Assembly (NCBI GenBank): GCA_036250195.1
Contig: JAVHZZ010000006.1
Location: forward strand, 165,684,424-165,748,423
DNA length: 64,000 nucleotides
DNA from: Mixophyes australis
Taxonomy: Eukaryota > Chordata > Amphibia > Anura > Limnodynastidae
Reading direction: 5' to 3'
The stretch's first letter is position 1. Each line of letters starts with the position of its first letter. Positions 42,336-53,786 of the stretch are shown here, piece after piece. The translations under genes were made by a program, and so were the position numbers. The notes under the pieces are model-generated. The model saw only the letters and a list, made by a program, of their open reading frames with translations, was not told the DNA's origin and ran no database searches.

Positions 42336-42846
42336 GGGGTATATTTACTTAACTGCGGGTTTGAAAAAGTGGAGATGTTGCCTTTAGCAACCAATGAGAT
42401 TCTAGCTATCATTTTGTACAATGTACTAAATAAATGATAACTAGGGGCCTGATTCATTAAGGATCTTAAATGAAGAGGATTCTTATTTCAGTCTCCTGGA
42501 CAAAACCATGCTACATTGCAAGGGGTGCAAATGAGTGTTCTGTTTTGCACATAAGTTAAATACTGCCTGTTTTTTCATGTAGCACACAAATACTTGATAG
42601 CTTATTTGTACACTGAAATTTAAAGTTGATATTTGTGTGCTACATGAAAAAACAGTCAGTATTTAACTTATGTGCAAAACAGAACACTCATTTGCACCCC
42701 TTGCAATGTAACATGGTTTTGTCCAGGAGACTGAAATAAGAATCCTCTTCATTTAAGATCCTTAATGAATCAGGCCCTAGAATCTTACGGGTTGCTATAG
42801 GCAACATATCCACTTTTTCAAACACGCAATTTAGGAAATATACCCC
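42336..42846. mobile_element. Outer MITE with GGGGTATATTTA ends, TTA target duplication
   Basis: Inverted termini GGGGTATATTTACTTAACTG / matching complement, and inner GTTTGAAAAAGTGGA blocks on both sides, flanked by TTA at 42333-42335 and 42847-42849. The 3-bp TWA duplication suggests the PIF/Harbinger group. A second MITE occupies its centre. Confidence 0.85.
42444..42777. mobile_element. Inner MITE, GGGCCTGA-terminus family, copy 2
   Basis: A long near-perfect palindrome: arms of about 155 bp (GGGGCCTGATTCATTAAGGA... and complement) around a centre near 42612. Same family as 8867-9149 and 46248-46572, but this copy is far more symmetric, so it may be younger. It is inserted inside the outer MITE. 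Confidence 0.88.
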
Positions 42847-43649
42847 TTAAAATTTACCACAATCATTTGCTATTTCTCCCATTCATGGGTAATCAGTACT
42901 TTCAAGATGCACAGGTCACTCACCCATTTACCAGATGGGCATAGAAGGGACTTATTCATCTAAAAGATCTCCTAAATTCATCTAAACAACCCCTCATGTA
43001 CCAAGACACTTAGGAAAAGTTTGATTTTTTACGACAGATTTGCATATATGCAAACCACTCACTTCATTATAACATCCATTCAACTCCTACACTAACATGA
43101 TCTCATAAACCCTTTAGATTCTCTTATATCAATCAGTCTATACAGCCATTAAACCTGAAATTATCGCGGAAGACGAGATTTCGGGAATTCAAAGATTCAC
43201 AATGAACTTTAACCTTGACAAGACTAGATATCTTTCATACCTTGCAACTCATGCTCAAAACCATACCAGCCTGTAGCTATCAGGACATGACATAGAAGAT
43301 CTTGCACCAGACTATACTACCTCCAAAACGTAGACACATAATTGGCCTCTCCGACAGGTTTTGCACAAAATACAGGAGACCTAAGGCCGATTTATATCAG
43401 TATTTGTCAGCATATATGGACATTCTAGGACACACTAACTACTTTTGGCAATGTTGACAATTAATGATTTATGGGATTTTTTACTTTTGTTACTGCTCCT
43501 TCTTCTTCCATACCCTGTGAACTTTACTTCTTGCATGCTCTTATCCCCCCCTCTCTCCTCCCTTTACTAACACTCCCTTCTTCCCTCTTTCCCTGGTTTT
43601 CTTCTAAATAATTTTAATTAATGCAAACATAAGTATATATTTGTCTTTA

Positions 43650-44105
43650 TTAGTATTATTATCTTAGAATACAGTGCTCGCAGTGCCGTACAGTAGAGAA
43701 AACAGGACATACATAAAACAGGGACATACAAGCAGAAAAAATAAATGCAGACATGAAAACAAAGGGTATAGAGGACCCTGCTCAAGTGAACTAGGGCACA
43801 GCTGAAACAGGAGGGGCAAATGTGCCTTAGAGTAGAGATTGCGATGGCTGTGAGGGTGTAATGTGAGTAGTATTAATGTGAGTAGTATTATCGGGGATAA
43901 GGTAAGCTCTTAAAAAAGAAATGGATTTTCAGAGAGTGTCTAAAGATTTGAAGGCTGTGAGAAAGCCTGATTGGATGTGGTAGAGAATTCTATAAGTGGA
44001 GAGCAGCACGAAAGTCTCGTAAGTGGAAGTGAGAGGTGGTTACAGAGTTGAGACAAGGTACAGGTCAGAGGTAAATCTCAGAAGGTGAGAGGAAGAGTAT
44101 TTTGA
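43650..44105 (-). mobile_element. L2/SINE-type 3' tail fragment (reverse)
   Basis: Starts with an ATTATTATC-type simple end next to TACAGTGCTCGCAGTGCCGT and continues with AGAGGACCCTGCTCAAG. These match, reversed, the tail style of the L2-like LINE at 44700-45468 (GCAGGGCCC...ATAATAATA). It is inserted in the L1 3' UTR. Confidence 0.45.
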
Positions 44106-44699
44106 TATGAGATTTTTTATGTTTTGATATGTCTTTCTTGCTCCTTGTCTGGTACATGCCGAGCTGACTTTGTTTAAATATATATGATACTTGACTGACT
44201 TGTTCTTTCTCCCCTTATTTTTGGTTGTATCCTCCTCTTTGGTATCTGTTTGTTCCAATCTGCTTGTAAATCTTTCCAATAAAAAGATATTTTAAGAAAA
44301 AAAAAATCCCTGCAATAGGCCATATGGGGCCACCTGCCGGACCAACCTTGAATATCAAAAAAAAAGTCTTGTTGTTATTAGCGGCTAAGACCACAAGGCC
44401 CTCCTCATCATACTACCACACCAACCCTAGAAATGGCCACCTCCAGACTCCTCTTTCTTTCTGCATGGATTGGCTAAAGACTACCCACAATAAGGAACTC
44501 TTGACCCTGGCTTTATTCCAATGTTGGGGGAAATTCATCCTTACACACAAAACTTGCTGTCAAGAAATGCTTCCAAAGCACCTCTTGGTACCCCTACCAG
44601 TTGTTGGAGGACCAAACTCCATCATCATCTAATTATTTTTTCCTATCGCTACCCATTACCTAACACTGACCTCTTTTACTTACACACATACAAGTTCCC

Positions 44700-45468
44700 T
44701 ACATCCATCCAGCCTTGCCCCCCTTCGTTCTATGCTCAATGCGGCTGCGAGGCTTATCTTCCTTTCTCGCTGCTCCTCTTCTGCCTCCCCTCTCTGCCTT
44801 GCCCTTCACTGGCTCCCCTTCCCTTACAGAATCCTCTTCAAACTTCTTTCCCTCACCTACAAGGCTCTCTCCCATTCCACTGCCCCTTATATCTCCAATC
44901 TCCTCTCCATCCACACTCCTGCACGGTCCCTGCGATCGGCCAATGACCGTCGCCTCTCCTCCTCCCTGATCACCTCATCCCATTCCAGAATTCTAGACTT
45001 CTCCCGAGCTGCCCCACTGCACTGGAATGACCTCCCACGCTCCATCCGTTTGTCCCCTAACCTGTGCTCTTTCAAACGGGTACTCAAAACTCATCTCTTC
45101 CGCAAAGCCTACCAGCCTTCCACCTAACCCTCTCTCTACCCTCACTCTCTTCACTTCGCTCCTCCTCAGTAGTGGGGAGTACTCGCTCCCCTCCTCCGAC
45201 TCCCTTTGTGCCTGCCGTCTGTCTACCCTCCCTATAGGATGTAAGCTTGTATGAGCAGGGCCCTCCTCCCTCCTGTCTCGCTACCTTATCTTCTGCTCCT
45301 ACTTCAATATATTTGCCTTGCCTGGAGCCTCTGAAGTCTTAGTACTACTCGTTTATTGTTTTGTACTGTTATTCCCTGTACTGTAAATTGTTTATACTGT
45401 GTACAGTGCTACGGAAACCTTGTGGCGCCTTATAAATAAACGATAATAATAATAATAATAATAATAAA
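44700..45468 (+). pseudogene. L2/CR1-group LINE 3' fragment
   Basis: The frame at 44732-45127 encodes LNAAARLIFLS, LHWLPFPYRILFKLL, APLHWNDLPRSIR and FKRVLKTHLFRKAY, the characteristic C-terminal region of L2/CR1-group ORF2. It is followed by a 3' UTR with GTAAGCTTGTATGAGCAGGG and a terminal GCGCCTTATAAATAAACG plus (ATA)n. The 131-codon frame is open, but the upstream RT is absent (5' truncation, usual for LINEs). The preceding 44309-44699 is an unassigned coding-like stretch. Confidence 0.8.
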
Positions 45469-45639
45469 TCCAATTACCAACTCTATGGATGTACTGTTGT
45501 AGTTATAGTTTTTGTTACTGTTATGGTTTGAATTTAGTCTTTCAGCTTGCTTGAAAAAGACATTTGACTGATACTATATGATACCACATGTGATACATTA
45601 AATACTCACATTTCTAATGTTACAAATAAAAATGAAAAA

Positions 45640-45852
45640 AACTATAGATATTTCTCAATCTCTTGAGACCCAGATTGACCATACGTTAATACTGGAATCT
45701 GTCTTGCTAAGTCTAATCCTCAACATTTTGGAAACACTCCGTCTCTCACTACCTGTATTGCCAGCTCCCTTTTTATGTCCTTATGCAATGTTTCCTTCTC
45801 TGTACTTTCAATGCCGCAATAAAAATTATTTGGGAAAAAAAGAAAATGTAAA
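45640..45852 (+). mobile_element. L1-like LINE 3' end
   Basis: T/C-rich 3' UTR-type sequence ending CAATAAAAATTATTTGGGAA and an A-rich tail, similar to the end at 44278-44308. No coding part is retained. Confidence 0.4.
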
Positions 45853-46247
45853 AGAGTAATTATAAATGACTTCCTTGTAATCATACTTGCAAACTTTTAT
45901 TACTTTCCCTTCGGGAGATCTGCTATTTGTGTTTCAAATGCGTTTACATCAATTATGCATTTTTACAAGCATTAAAAATGCTAGTAATAATGCCCATGTT
46001 GTGTGAGAGCTGAGGATCCAATTGGTGGAAGGGGTTATGTGCAAGAGCTGTTTTCAGCTTACTCCATATCATTTTATTGCTTAATGAATATGAATATTTA
46101 TTCCTGGGAGGTAATTTACTAAGCTCTCATTTTTTGGGGGGCTTTGCAAATTGGCATATGATTTTCATATTGGCAACGATTTTCAGCTCCAATCTGCTTG
46201 GTTTGCGATCCAATGGTTTAAAATGTGATAACTCAAACTGCCGACAA

Positions 46248-46572
46248 TGGGCCTGATTTTGAGTTAGGAGCAAAGCAAAGAAAAGGAGTAACTTTGCACC
46301 TGGGCAAAACCATGTTGCATTGGAGGGGAAGGTAAATTTAAAATGTTGGGACAGATTTATAGTTGGAATACGACATGTCATAGATCAACTTTAATTTGTA
46401 ATGTAAAAGTAAAGCTATCAAGTATTTGTGTGAAAAATGAAAAAACAGCCAATATTTTCTTTGCATGCAAAAAATATGTCAATGTGCACCCCTTACATTG
46501 TAACATGGTTTGTCTAGGTGCAAAGTTGCTCCTTTTCTTTTCTGTTTTGCTCCTAATTCAAAATCAGGCCCA
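46248..46572. mobile_element. MITE, GGGCCTGA-terminus family, copy 3
   Basis: Termini TGGGCCTGATTTTGA / complement, with inner AACTTTGCACCTGGGCAAAA and AACATGGTTTGTCTAGG blocks shared with 8867-9149. Flanked by AAT on both sides. Non-coding. Confidence 0.8.
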
Positions 46573-47099
46573 ATGTGTGCAGGTTCACAAACTGCAAAAT
46601 CGCTGGTGGTTTGCACCTTCTGTAAAAGTGCTATTTCTGGTCTAATTTACAGTCTAAATTCCCTAAGACACCCATATGCACTACAATGCTAACCAATGTG
46701 CCACTATTCACACAATAAGAGAGAGTATGTGATTGATCCACCTCCTCTAACTTTTCATGAATACAGTGGTACATATGAATGTGCGTTGCTTGTTGACCAG
46801 GTAACACTTACAGTATTCTTACTGTATGCAGATGACTATGGCATTTTGGCATATAGCAGCATGCCACCTACATCCTCACAGTAATAACATAATATAGAAT
46901 ATAATAATTAACACTACAGTATACAATTTTACAATTTCAAACTGTAAACACTGGTACATTAAAGTAATATTATTCAACCTTATGTAAGCACACACTATAA
47001 CTGTTATAAATAACTGGCTTAGTTTAACATCATGTAATATAATATGTAATGTATCAGAGAGCAGTACATGCAATACATTATACTGTAGGACATTCATAA
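46573..47099. other. No gene seen
   Basis: AT-rich stretch. Short frames at 46696-46884 and 46876-47232 have no motif. Confidence 0.5.
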
Positions 47100-47500
47100 T
47101 TGGAGAGTATTGTGTTTTTACCCCTATATCACCGAATCCACCTCTGTCCCTTTGCACCTCCTGTCTCTTATTACCTCCTCCCACTAGATTGTAAGCTCTC
47201 ACAGGCAGGGTCCCCTTTTCCCTATGTCTCATATCTGTCTACCTCTTATGACCTTGACATCATGTCCTATGCTGAATCTTCTGCTGTTTATTCACACACT
47301 TGCATTTAATTTGTAATTTTATTCCTACTTGCTGTAATTGCTAGCTCATGACAATCCATGCTTCTGTTATTATGCTTAATTACATTTATGTATCTGTTAT
47401 CATGTTTATTGTATTCATGTTATTATGTTTTTTGCTTTTATGTATGTAAAATCTGTTAGATAAAATATGCAGCCTTTGTAAATTAACAATGATGATCATG
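47100..47500 (+). mobile_element. L2-type LINE/SINE 3' tail
   Basis: CCCACTAGATTGTAAGCTCT followed by CAGGCAGGGTCCC is the conserved 3' UTR phrase of L2-group elements, also seen in altered form at about 45240. The end near 47480 is decayed. Confidence 0.5.
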
Positions 47501-47861
47501 ATAGAAGCAAAATTGCTCATTGCATTCCTTTGATGGTCTTATATCCATGATCAATATTGACATAACATGGTAGATACGCTGAACCATAAGTCTAAAAGAA
47601 ATTAGCTCCATCTGTAGTTTATGTAAATAAAACAGGTGCAAAAGTTATTATGGTGGTAGAAAGGGAATACAGTGCCAGTGGACTAAGTTGTCAGTTCTAT
47701 AGCAACCCCAATACTGAAGTTCAGGTTCTGCATTGGGGGCACACTGTTCAGGTTGTCTGTGAGTCCTGGTACCAGACTGCTGGGGGACCCACCGATCGTA
47801 GAGAATGTAAATATAGCCCCTGTTGTCCTAAGGCTCAGCACAACAAGACATAAATCTATTA
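47501..47861. other. Unassigned flank of the tandem element
   Basis: A 67-codon cysteine-rich frame (47650-47853) lacks a recognisable domain; composition is unremarkable. It ends just before the ATGAG target duplication. Confidence 0.4.
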
Positions 47862-47866
47862 ATGAG

Positions 47867-49504
47867 TGTCAGGATAAAGCATAGATCTGATATGCTGAAA
47901 TAGAATATTGGATGTCAGGACCCAAATAAATCTTTGCATGAATACCTAAATTAACCTGATGGTCAATTCGGATAAAGGTGTGACCAAATGAGGCCAAGAA
48001 CATGTAATTGAGTTAGGTAAACCCTTTGTGCAGAGACCAGCTTTAGATATGCAGATCACAGACATCCATTGTATTTGATCATGTATTTCCCTAGCTAGTA
48101 CTTCCCTTCAATAGGTAGTATAAACACACACTAACCCCTAGGTGTAAATTAGAGAGCTTGCATTTATTTACAAGGGATAATTCATAACTGCAGGGTAAAT
48201 AGGTTGTATCAAATGAATCCATTGATAAGCTAGTGTAACAGTTAAAGACGCAGCGTCTGATGTAATGGTGTTTGGAGGTTTTTACATCCCAGTGTGAGGA
48301 GATAAGCCTGCCACTTTTAGCAGCTTCCAGGACATAGCACTGTTTGCTTGTGACACTTGAATAGACTTGTAGGTACCGCTCAGCATGTGGCCTGGCTCAA
48401 TGAGGCCAGGGGATAACATAGCCTATATGTAATACTGTATAGACAGAAAGAATTCAGTTTTAAAATATGCCACTTAAAATCAATAAAAGCAGAGATCAAC
48501 CACCTATTCCTCAATAGCATGATGAAGGGCAGCTCATATGGTAAATTAAGAATTCTGCCCCACAGAGAAATGAAGAAAAGGAGTGGAAGCTCTGCGAATG
48601 CCCTGTACTTAGGCATGTTTGATATGAAAAGATGAACACAGTCATAGGGGATTTGTTAATGATAAGATTGGATCGATGTAACGCTGTCCAGGACAAATAT
48701 ATCACATTGTAGAATTGGTTATAAATCAGGCAACAGGTAAATTTGGTTTAAAAAGGTGTGCCAGGACACAACCCCGATTAGCATTAACCCTGCCCCTGTG
48801 AATGCCGCACCCATTTGAGGTTGCTTAAAAATCTGTGTTCTGAGGGAACAAATTGTCAGACTTTTGGGGATCAATCTAATTGAAGGACTGTCCATTATTT
48901 CTGCCTGCCCCAGGCATACAGATTATTATATGTAAGTAATGCTCTGTAGGTTATCTCTTTTATTTTAAACTGTTTTGCTTGTTATGTCAAATTTATTATT
49001 TGTTTATTCCTTATTTTTCTTTTTATCTGAATGCCCTGTACCTTTTGTATATTAAATCTAAAATTTAATAAGTTGCGTCCTTGATACTCTAAATAATCCA
49101 TAGCCTTTGTAGAGGAGATTGCTCGTCCAGGTAAACCCTTGGAATGCCAGTGTGTGATTTGTTGATACATTTGATTAACAAGCTGTGTGTGCTTGTATGT
49201 ACATTTGTGTAACAGTCTGGAGGTGTGAAGAGTTAACCCTGTGTGTGCTGGTGGGAGTCTTGCTAGTTTGTGGAACTAGAAGCCTGTGTGCCAGTGTGGG
49301 ATAGTATATTGGGGTCCTATTGCCCGTACCCAATAGGTGGTGGCTGTACCTGAAGTGTCTGGGGGTGTGAGCGCTGTGTTTGGGGGCGATTCCGTAGGTC
49401 TAAGAACCTGTGTGATAGGTGAGAGAGACTGCGGGCTGAAATCGTGTGTGACCTCATACAGCAAACACCCCAACGTCACGGCAGCTGGGAGCGCGTTCGT
49501 GACA
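47867..49504 (+). repeat. Tandem element LTR 1
   Basis: 1638 bp, TGTCAGGATAAAGC...GCGTTCGTGACA (TGTC...GACA ends). Unusually long. It contains a TTTAAAAAGG TATA-like box at about 48749 and an L2-unrelated interior with CCTGCCCCAGGCATACAG shared with the older minus-strand LTR at 27298-28250. Confidence 0.93.
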
Positions 49505-49507
49505 AAT

Positions 49508-49527
49508 TGGTGGCATAGCGGTGGGAT
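49508..49527 (+). other. Primer-binding site, body 1, tRNA-Leu-like with 2-nt insertion
   Basis: TGGTGGCATAGCGGTGGGAT starts 3 nt after the LTR. It equals the Leu-tRNA-type primer site TGGTGGCAGCGGTGGGAT (recalled) with TA inserted after TGGTGGCA. The identical site is at 53560-53579. Confidence 0.6.
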
Positions 49528-49734
49528 GATTTAATTTCTTAGAGTATTAAGTGCATGGTTTAAGCAATTAACCCTTGCACTTATAAACTGATTGTAACCT
49601 TGCGAGGAATACAATAGTTTTACAAGGACGAAACTCAGGGCTATAATTTTTTGAAGACATACGTGCAAAGCAGTTCCCTTCCCTTCTCTCTTGTTTTTCT
49701 TTTCTATCTTTTATTTTGCAAAGTGACTGCAAGG

Positions 49735-51855
49735 ATGGCAGCTGCTTACAAGAAAAAAGCCAAAGAAGTTTTAATTGCCCTGTGTGAGCAGCGAGGTCTC
49801 GACTGGACAGATAAAACTAAAAAGGAGCTGGTTCACGCATTATTGGAGGATGATGCAAAGAAGCAATGTGATATGGAACCTGAGCTGGGGAGCAAGACAG
49901 AACCAGAGGATCAAGGTGTGGATAATGTCACTGAACCAGAGGATCCAAGTAGGTACATTTTCATAAATCCAAAGAATCCACTTGTCATGATGAGTATGGC
50001 AGAGCTAATTGAAGAAGCTCAGCTGCGAGGTTTCTCCTGCCACAACAAGACACGCGGGGAGATCATCGAACACCTCGACTGGGAAGAGGAAAGCCCGATA
50101 CATCCTTTCAGCGAGTATCGCATGATGGTCCTTATTCCGGGCTACACGATGAGTCTTATGGAACGGCTGGACTACCTGGAGGAGAGTTTTGAATACGCTC
50201 AGGAAGAGGTATCTTTCAGGGGTGGACTTCATACCCCATTCTGGCTAGATCAGTGTCGCCCGGTGGCTGACGAAAGGCAGCACCTGCAGCAGCTTCTTTC
50301 ACAAGCTGGAGCAGTAATCGCCCAGCCTGTAGGGGTGGCCCACGAGGAAAAGGTACCCCTGCCAGCTACAGATAACATGGAATATGCTACCGAGATTTTG
50401 CCTCCAGAGGCCCCTTTTAATCTGCTGGGGGAAGCTGATGATGCTAGCAGCATACTACCAGATGCTGCACAGAATTTGCTATTGGAGGAGGCTGATTTTA
50501 AAGAGGACATAATTGTTGAGAAGACTATTTCTGGGGGAAAAATGGAAGTGCCTGAAGATATTCCCACAAATGTTTTAGTAGTTACTGATCTTAGATGGTT
50601 AAATTCTCAGTATGTTCCCGCAAATGTTGTTCCTACTATCTCTAATTCTGTTACACCATGTGACTCAGCCCAGGTAGTATGGGATAATGCTGAACCTGCC
50701 AATGTTGTGACTTTGTGTAAAGAACCTGAACTGTTCTGTAATCATTTTGCATCTGGTGCTGTGCGAGTGAAATGTGATGATGAGAAGCTGATACGTGCCA
50801 GTGTTAACTCTGGCAATTATGATGATTTACGGGAAGAACCCGAGGTGCCAGGATGTGATAAGGAAAGAGAATGTCTTATTGGACCTACTGCCTATAATGA
50901 GGATAATGTCAATAACAGTATTGTGTTAGAATCCAAACCTGTTTTTACACTGACATCTTGTCATGGGATAGGGACAGCGGACATTGTTATTGCAGATGTT
51001 GGCCTTAATACTGGTGTAGATAATATGCTTACTAGAAATGGGACAGATGACAATGTGATTAATTCTGTTGTGCTAGAGAAAGACAATGTTTCTACCCAGG
51101 TAATGTGCTCGGAAGATGCTGTACCAGGTAACTGGGAGGGAGGGCAGAGTGAAGATGTGTGTTCTGTGCCTGAACCAGCTGCATACAGAGCGATTGAGCA
51201 TGTGGGGGAGACACATAGTCCTGACCAACGGGAAGTAGCGAGTGACAGCAATTCTTACTTTGTTGCTGGGACCTGTAGTTCGAATGTTCACCACTCAGAT
51301 CTACATCTGAGTTCTGACCATTCGTCTGAGTTTTCCATAGAAACAGGGGGGTCAGTTGCTAGCCCACACTCACTTAGCCAGCCGTCTAACAGCTTAGAGG
51401 AGGTAGATCAGGGGCCCAAACTCCCTGTTACTCTACACCCCCAGATAGATGAGTCCAAGAGGGAGGGGAGTGTCCTGTTATGTAGGCCCCAAGATAAGAA
51501 GTGCATAGGGTGTCCCACTGACAGGGAAGGTTGTAACTGGGGAGCAGGGCAGAGTAGAAGTAGGTATTCTGCTGTGCCAGCCTTAAGGGGTTCCCACTTA
51601 GAAGTACAGTATCAGGAATTCCTGGCCATTTTTCCCTCAGGCTTTCACTTAGAAGACATGAGGATTAGAGACAAAGTGCACACTGTAACAGGGTTGGTAC
51701 ATGAGAACGTGATGCAGGCCCAGACCAGCCAGAAGCAGTGGTATGATTCCCCTGCCAGGATGATAGAGAGAAATTTTCATGATAATCGGTTGAAGGCTCA
51801 TAATGACAGTGAGAGCCAGCTAGCAGCTATTACAGTGGACCCAGGGGGAAATTAG
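49735..51855 (+). CDS. Chimeric Gag/integrase-tail ORF, copy 1
   Basis: Open for 706 codons from ATG at 49735 (GCAAGGATGG, a good start context); the upstream in-frame ATG at 49651 would add 28 residues of dubious hydrophobic sequence. Residues about 5-40 (KKKAKEVLIALCEQRGLDW...) form a SAP-like helix-extended-helix, as in Gag N-termini of some vertebrate Ty3-type elements, and a second SAP-like repeat follows around residues 113-148. The middle 450 residues are acidic, low in motifs, with no zinc knuckle, protease or RT. Near the C-terminus, RIRDKVHTVTGLVHENVMQA...QKQWYD resembles the helix after the integrase core of gypsy elements. This looks like a deletion fusion of gag and the 3' end of pol kept in frame. 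Function unknown. Confidence 0.75.
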   Translation: MAAAYKKKAKEVLIALCEQRGLDWTDKTKKELVHALLEDDAKKQCDMEPELGSKTEPEDQGVDNVTEPEDPSRYIFINPKNPLVMMSMAELIEEAQLRGFSCHNKTRGEIIEHLDWEEESPIHPFSEYRMMVLIPGYTMSLMERLDYLEESFEYAQEEVSFRGGLHTPFWLDQCRPVADERQHLQQLLSQAGAVIAQPVGVAHEEKVPLPATDNMEYATEILPPEAPFNLLGEADDASSILPDAAQNLLLEEADFKEDIIVEKTISGGKMEVPEDIPTNVLVVTDLRWLNSQYVPANVVPTISNSVTPCDSAQVVWDNAEPANVVTLCKEPELFCNHFASGAVRVKCDDEKLIRASVNSGNYDDLREEPEVPGCDKERECLIGPTAYNEDNVNNSIVLESKPVFTLTSCHGIGTADIVIADVGLNTGVDNMLTRNGTDDNVINSVVLEKDNVSTQVMCSEDAVPGNWEGGQSEDVCSVPEPAAYRAIEHVGETHSPDQREVASDSNSYFVAGTCSSNVHHSDLHLSSDHSSEFSIETGGSVASPHSLSQPSNSLEEVDQGPKLPVTLHPQIDESKREGSVLLCRPQDKKCIGCPTDREGCNWGAGQSRSRYSAVPALRGSHLEVQYQEFLAIFPSGFHLEDMRIRDKVHTVTGLVHENVMQAQTSQKQWYDSPARMIERNFHDNRLKAHNDSESQLAAITVDPGGN

Positions 51856-51906
51856 ATGAGATGATCTTGGGCACTGACCTGTCAGTCAATGCCCATGCCA
51901 TCTCTT

Positions 51907-51918
51907 GAAGGGGGGAGA
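51907..51918 (+). other. Polypurine tract, body 1
   Basis: GAAGGGGGGAGA directly precedes LTR 2. The identical tract at 55959-55970 precedes LTR 3. Confidence 0.85.
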
Positions 51919-53556
51919 TGTCAGGATAAAGCATAGATCTGATATGCTGAAATAGAATATTGGATGTCAGGACCCAAATAAATCTTTGCATGAATACCTA
52001 AATTAACCTGATGGTCAATTCGGATAAAGGTGTGACCAAATGAGGCCAAGAACATGTAATTGAGTTAGGTAAACCCTTTGTGCAGAGACCAGCTTTAGAT
52101 ATGCAGATCACAGACATCCATTGTATTTGATCATGTATTTCCCTAGCTAGTACTTCCCTTCAATAGGTAGTATAAACACACACTAACCCCTAGGTGTAAA
52201 TTAGAGAGCTTGCATTTATTTACAAGGGATAATTCATAACTGCAGGGTAAATAGGTTGTATCAAATGAATCCATTGATAAGCTAGTGTAACAGTTAAAGA
52301 CGCAGCGTCTGATGTAATGGTGTTTGGAGGTTTTTACATCCCAGTGTGAGGAGATAAGCCTGCCACTTTTAGCAGCTTCCAGGACATAGCACTGTTTGCT
52401 TGTGACACTTGAATAGACTTGTAGGTACCGCTCAGCATGTGGCCTGGCTCAATGAGGCCAGGGGATAACATAGCCTATATGTAATACTGTATAGACAGAA
52501 AGAATTCAGTTTTAAAATATGCCACTTAAAATCAATAAAAGCAGAGATCAACCACCTATTCCTCAATAGCATGATGAAGGGCAGCTCATATGGTAAATTA
52601 AGAATTCTGCCCCACAGAGAAATGAAGAAAAGGAGTGGAAGCTCTGCGAATGCCCTGTACTTAGGCATGTTTGATATGAAAAGATGAACACAGTCATAGG
52701 GGATTTGTTAATGATAAGATTGGATCGATGTAACGCTGTCCAGGACAAATATATCACATTGTAGAATTGGTTATAAATCAGGCAACAGGTAAATTTGGTT
52801 TAAAAAGGTGTGCCAGGACACAACCCCGATTAGCATTAACCCTGCCCCTGTGAATGCCGCACCCATTTGAGGTTGCTTAAAAATCTGTGTTCTGAGGGAA
52901 CAAATTGTCAGACTTTTGGGGATCAATCTAATTGAAGGACTGTCCATTATTTCTGCCTGCCCCAGGCATACAGATTATTATATGTAAGTAATGCTCTGTA
53001 GGTTATCTCTTTTATTTTAAACTGTTTTGCTTGTTATGTCAAATTTATTATTTGTTTATTCCTTATTTTTCTTTTTATCTGAATGCCCTGTACCTTTTGT
53101 ATATTAAATCTAAAATTTAATAAGTTGCGTCCTTGATACTCTAAATAATCCATAGCCTTTGTAGAGGAGATTGCTCGTCCAGGTAAACCCTTGGAATGCC
53201 AGTGTGTGATTTGTTGATACATTTGATTAACAAGCTGTGTGTGCTTGTATGTACATTTGTGTAACAGTCTGGAGGTGTGAAGAGTTAACCCTGTGTGTGC
53301 TGGTGGGAGTCTTGCTAGTTTGTGGAACTAGAAGCCTGTGTGCCAGTGTGGGATAGTATATTGGGGTCCTATTGCCCGTACCCAATAGGTGGTGGCTGTA
53401 CCTGAAGTGTCTGGGGGTGTGAGCGCTGTGTTTGGGGGCGATTCCGTAGGTCTAAGAACCTGTGTGATAGGTGAGAGAGACTGCGGGCTGAAATCGTGTG
53501 TGACCTCATACAGCAAACACCCCAACGTCACGGCAGCTGGGAGCGCGTTCGTGACA
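51919..53556 (+). repeat. Tandem element LTR 2 (shared middle LTR)
   Basis: 1638 bp, reads as identical to LTR 1. It serves as 3' LTR of body 1 and 5' LTR of body 2, with no host DNA or target duplication on either side. Confidence 0.93.
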
Positions 53557-53559
53557 AAT

Positions 53560-53579
53560 TGGTGGCATAGCGGTGGGAT
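53560..53579 (+). other. Primer-binding site, body 2
   Basis: Same 20 bases as at 49508-49527, including the TA insertion. Confidence 0.6.
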
Positions 53580-53786
53580 GATTTAATTTCTTAGAGTATT
53601 AAGTGCATGGTTTAAGCAATTAACCCTTGCACTTATAAACTGATTGTAACCTTGCGAGGAATACAATAGTTTTACAAGGACGAAACTCAGGGCTATAATT
53701 TTTTGAAGACATACGTGCAAAGCAGTTCCCTTCCCTTCTCTCTTGTTTTTCTTTTCTATCTTTTATTTTGCAAAGTGACTGCAAGG

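Larger units (their letters stand above)
42060..44308 (+). pseudogene. L1-like LINE 3' part with poly(A) end
   Basis: Translation shows GGINLPNFQLYSLACRSRF at about 42096 and HLPDGHRRDLFI-type sequence after 42900, the conserved C-terminal region of L1-clade ORF2 beyond RT, with stops. It ends in a T-rich 3' UTR with AATAAAA at about 44278 and an A tail to 44308. Two nested MITEs (42336-42846) and an L2-type tail (43650-44105) are inserted. It is dead. Confidence 0.65.

Noticed and set aside
47650..47853. Cysteine-containing 67-aa frame beside the tandem element, considered as a secreted peptide or exon
   Set aside because: No signal peptide, no splice pair and no recognisable cysteine framework; too short to support.
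49651..49734. Upstream ATG adding a hydrophobic signal-like N-terminus to the 706-aa ORF
   Set aside because: The SAP-like Gag start and better initiation context are at 49735; the hydrophobic stretch looks like a translated T-rich leader.
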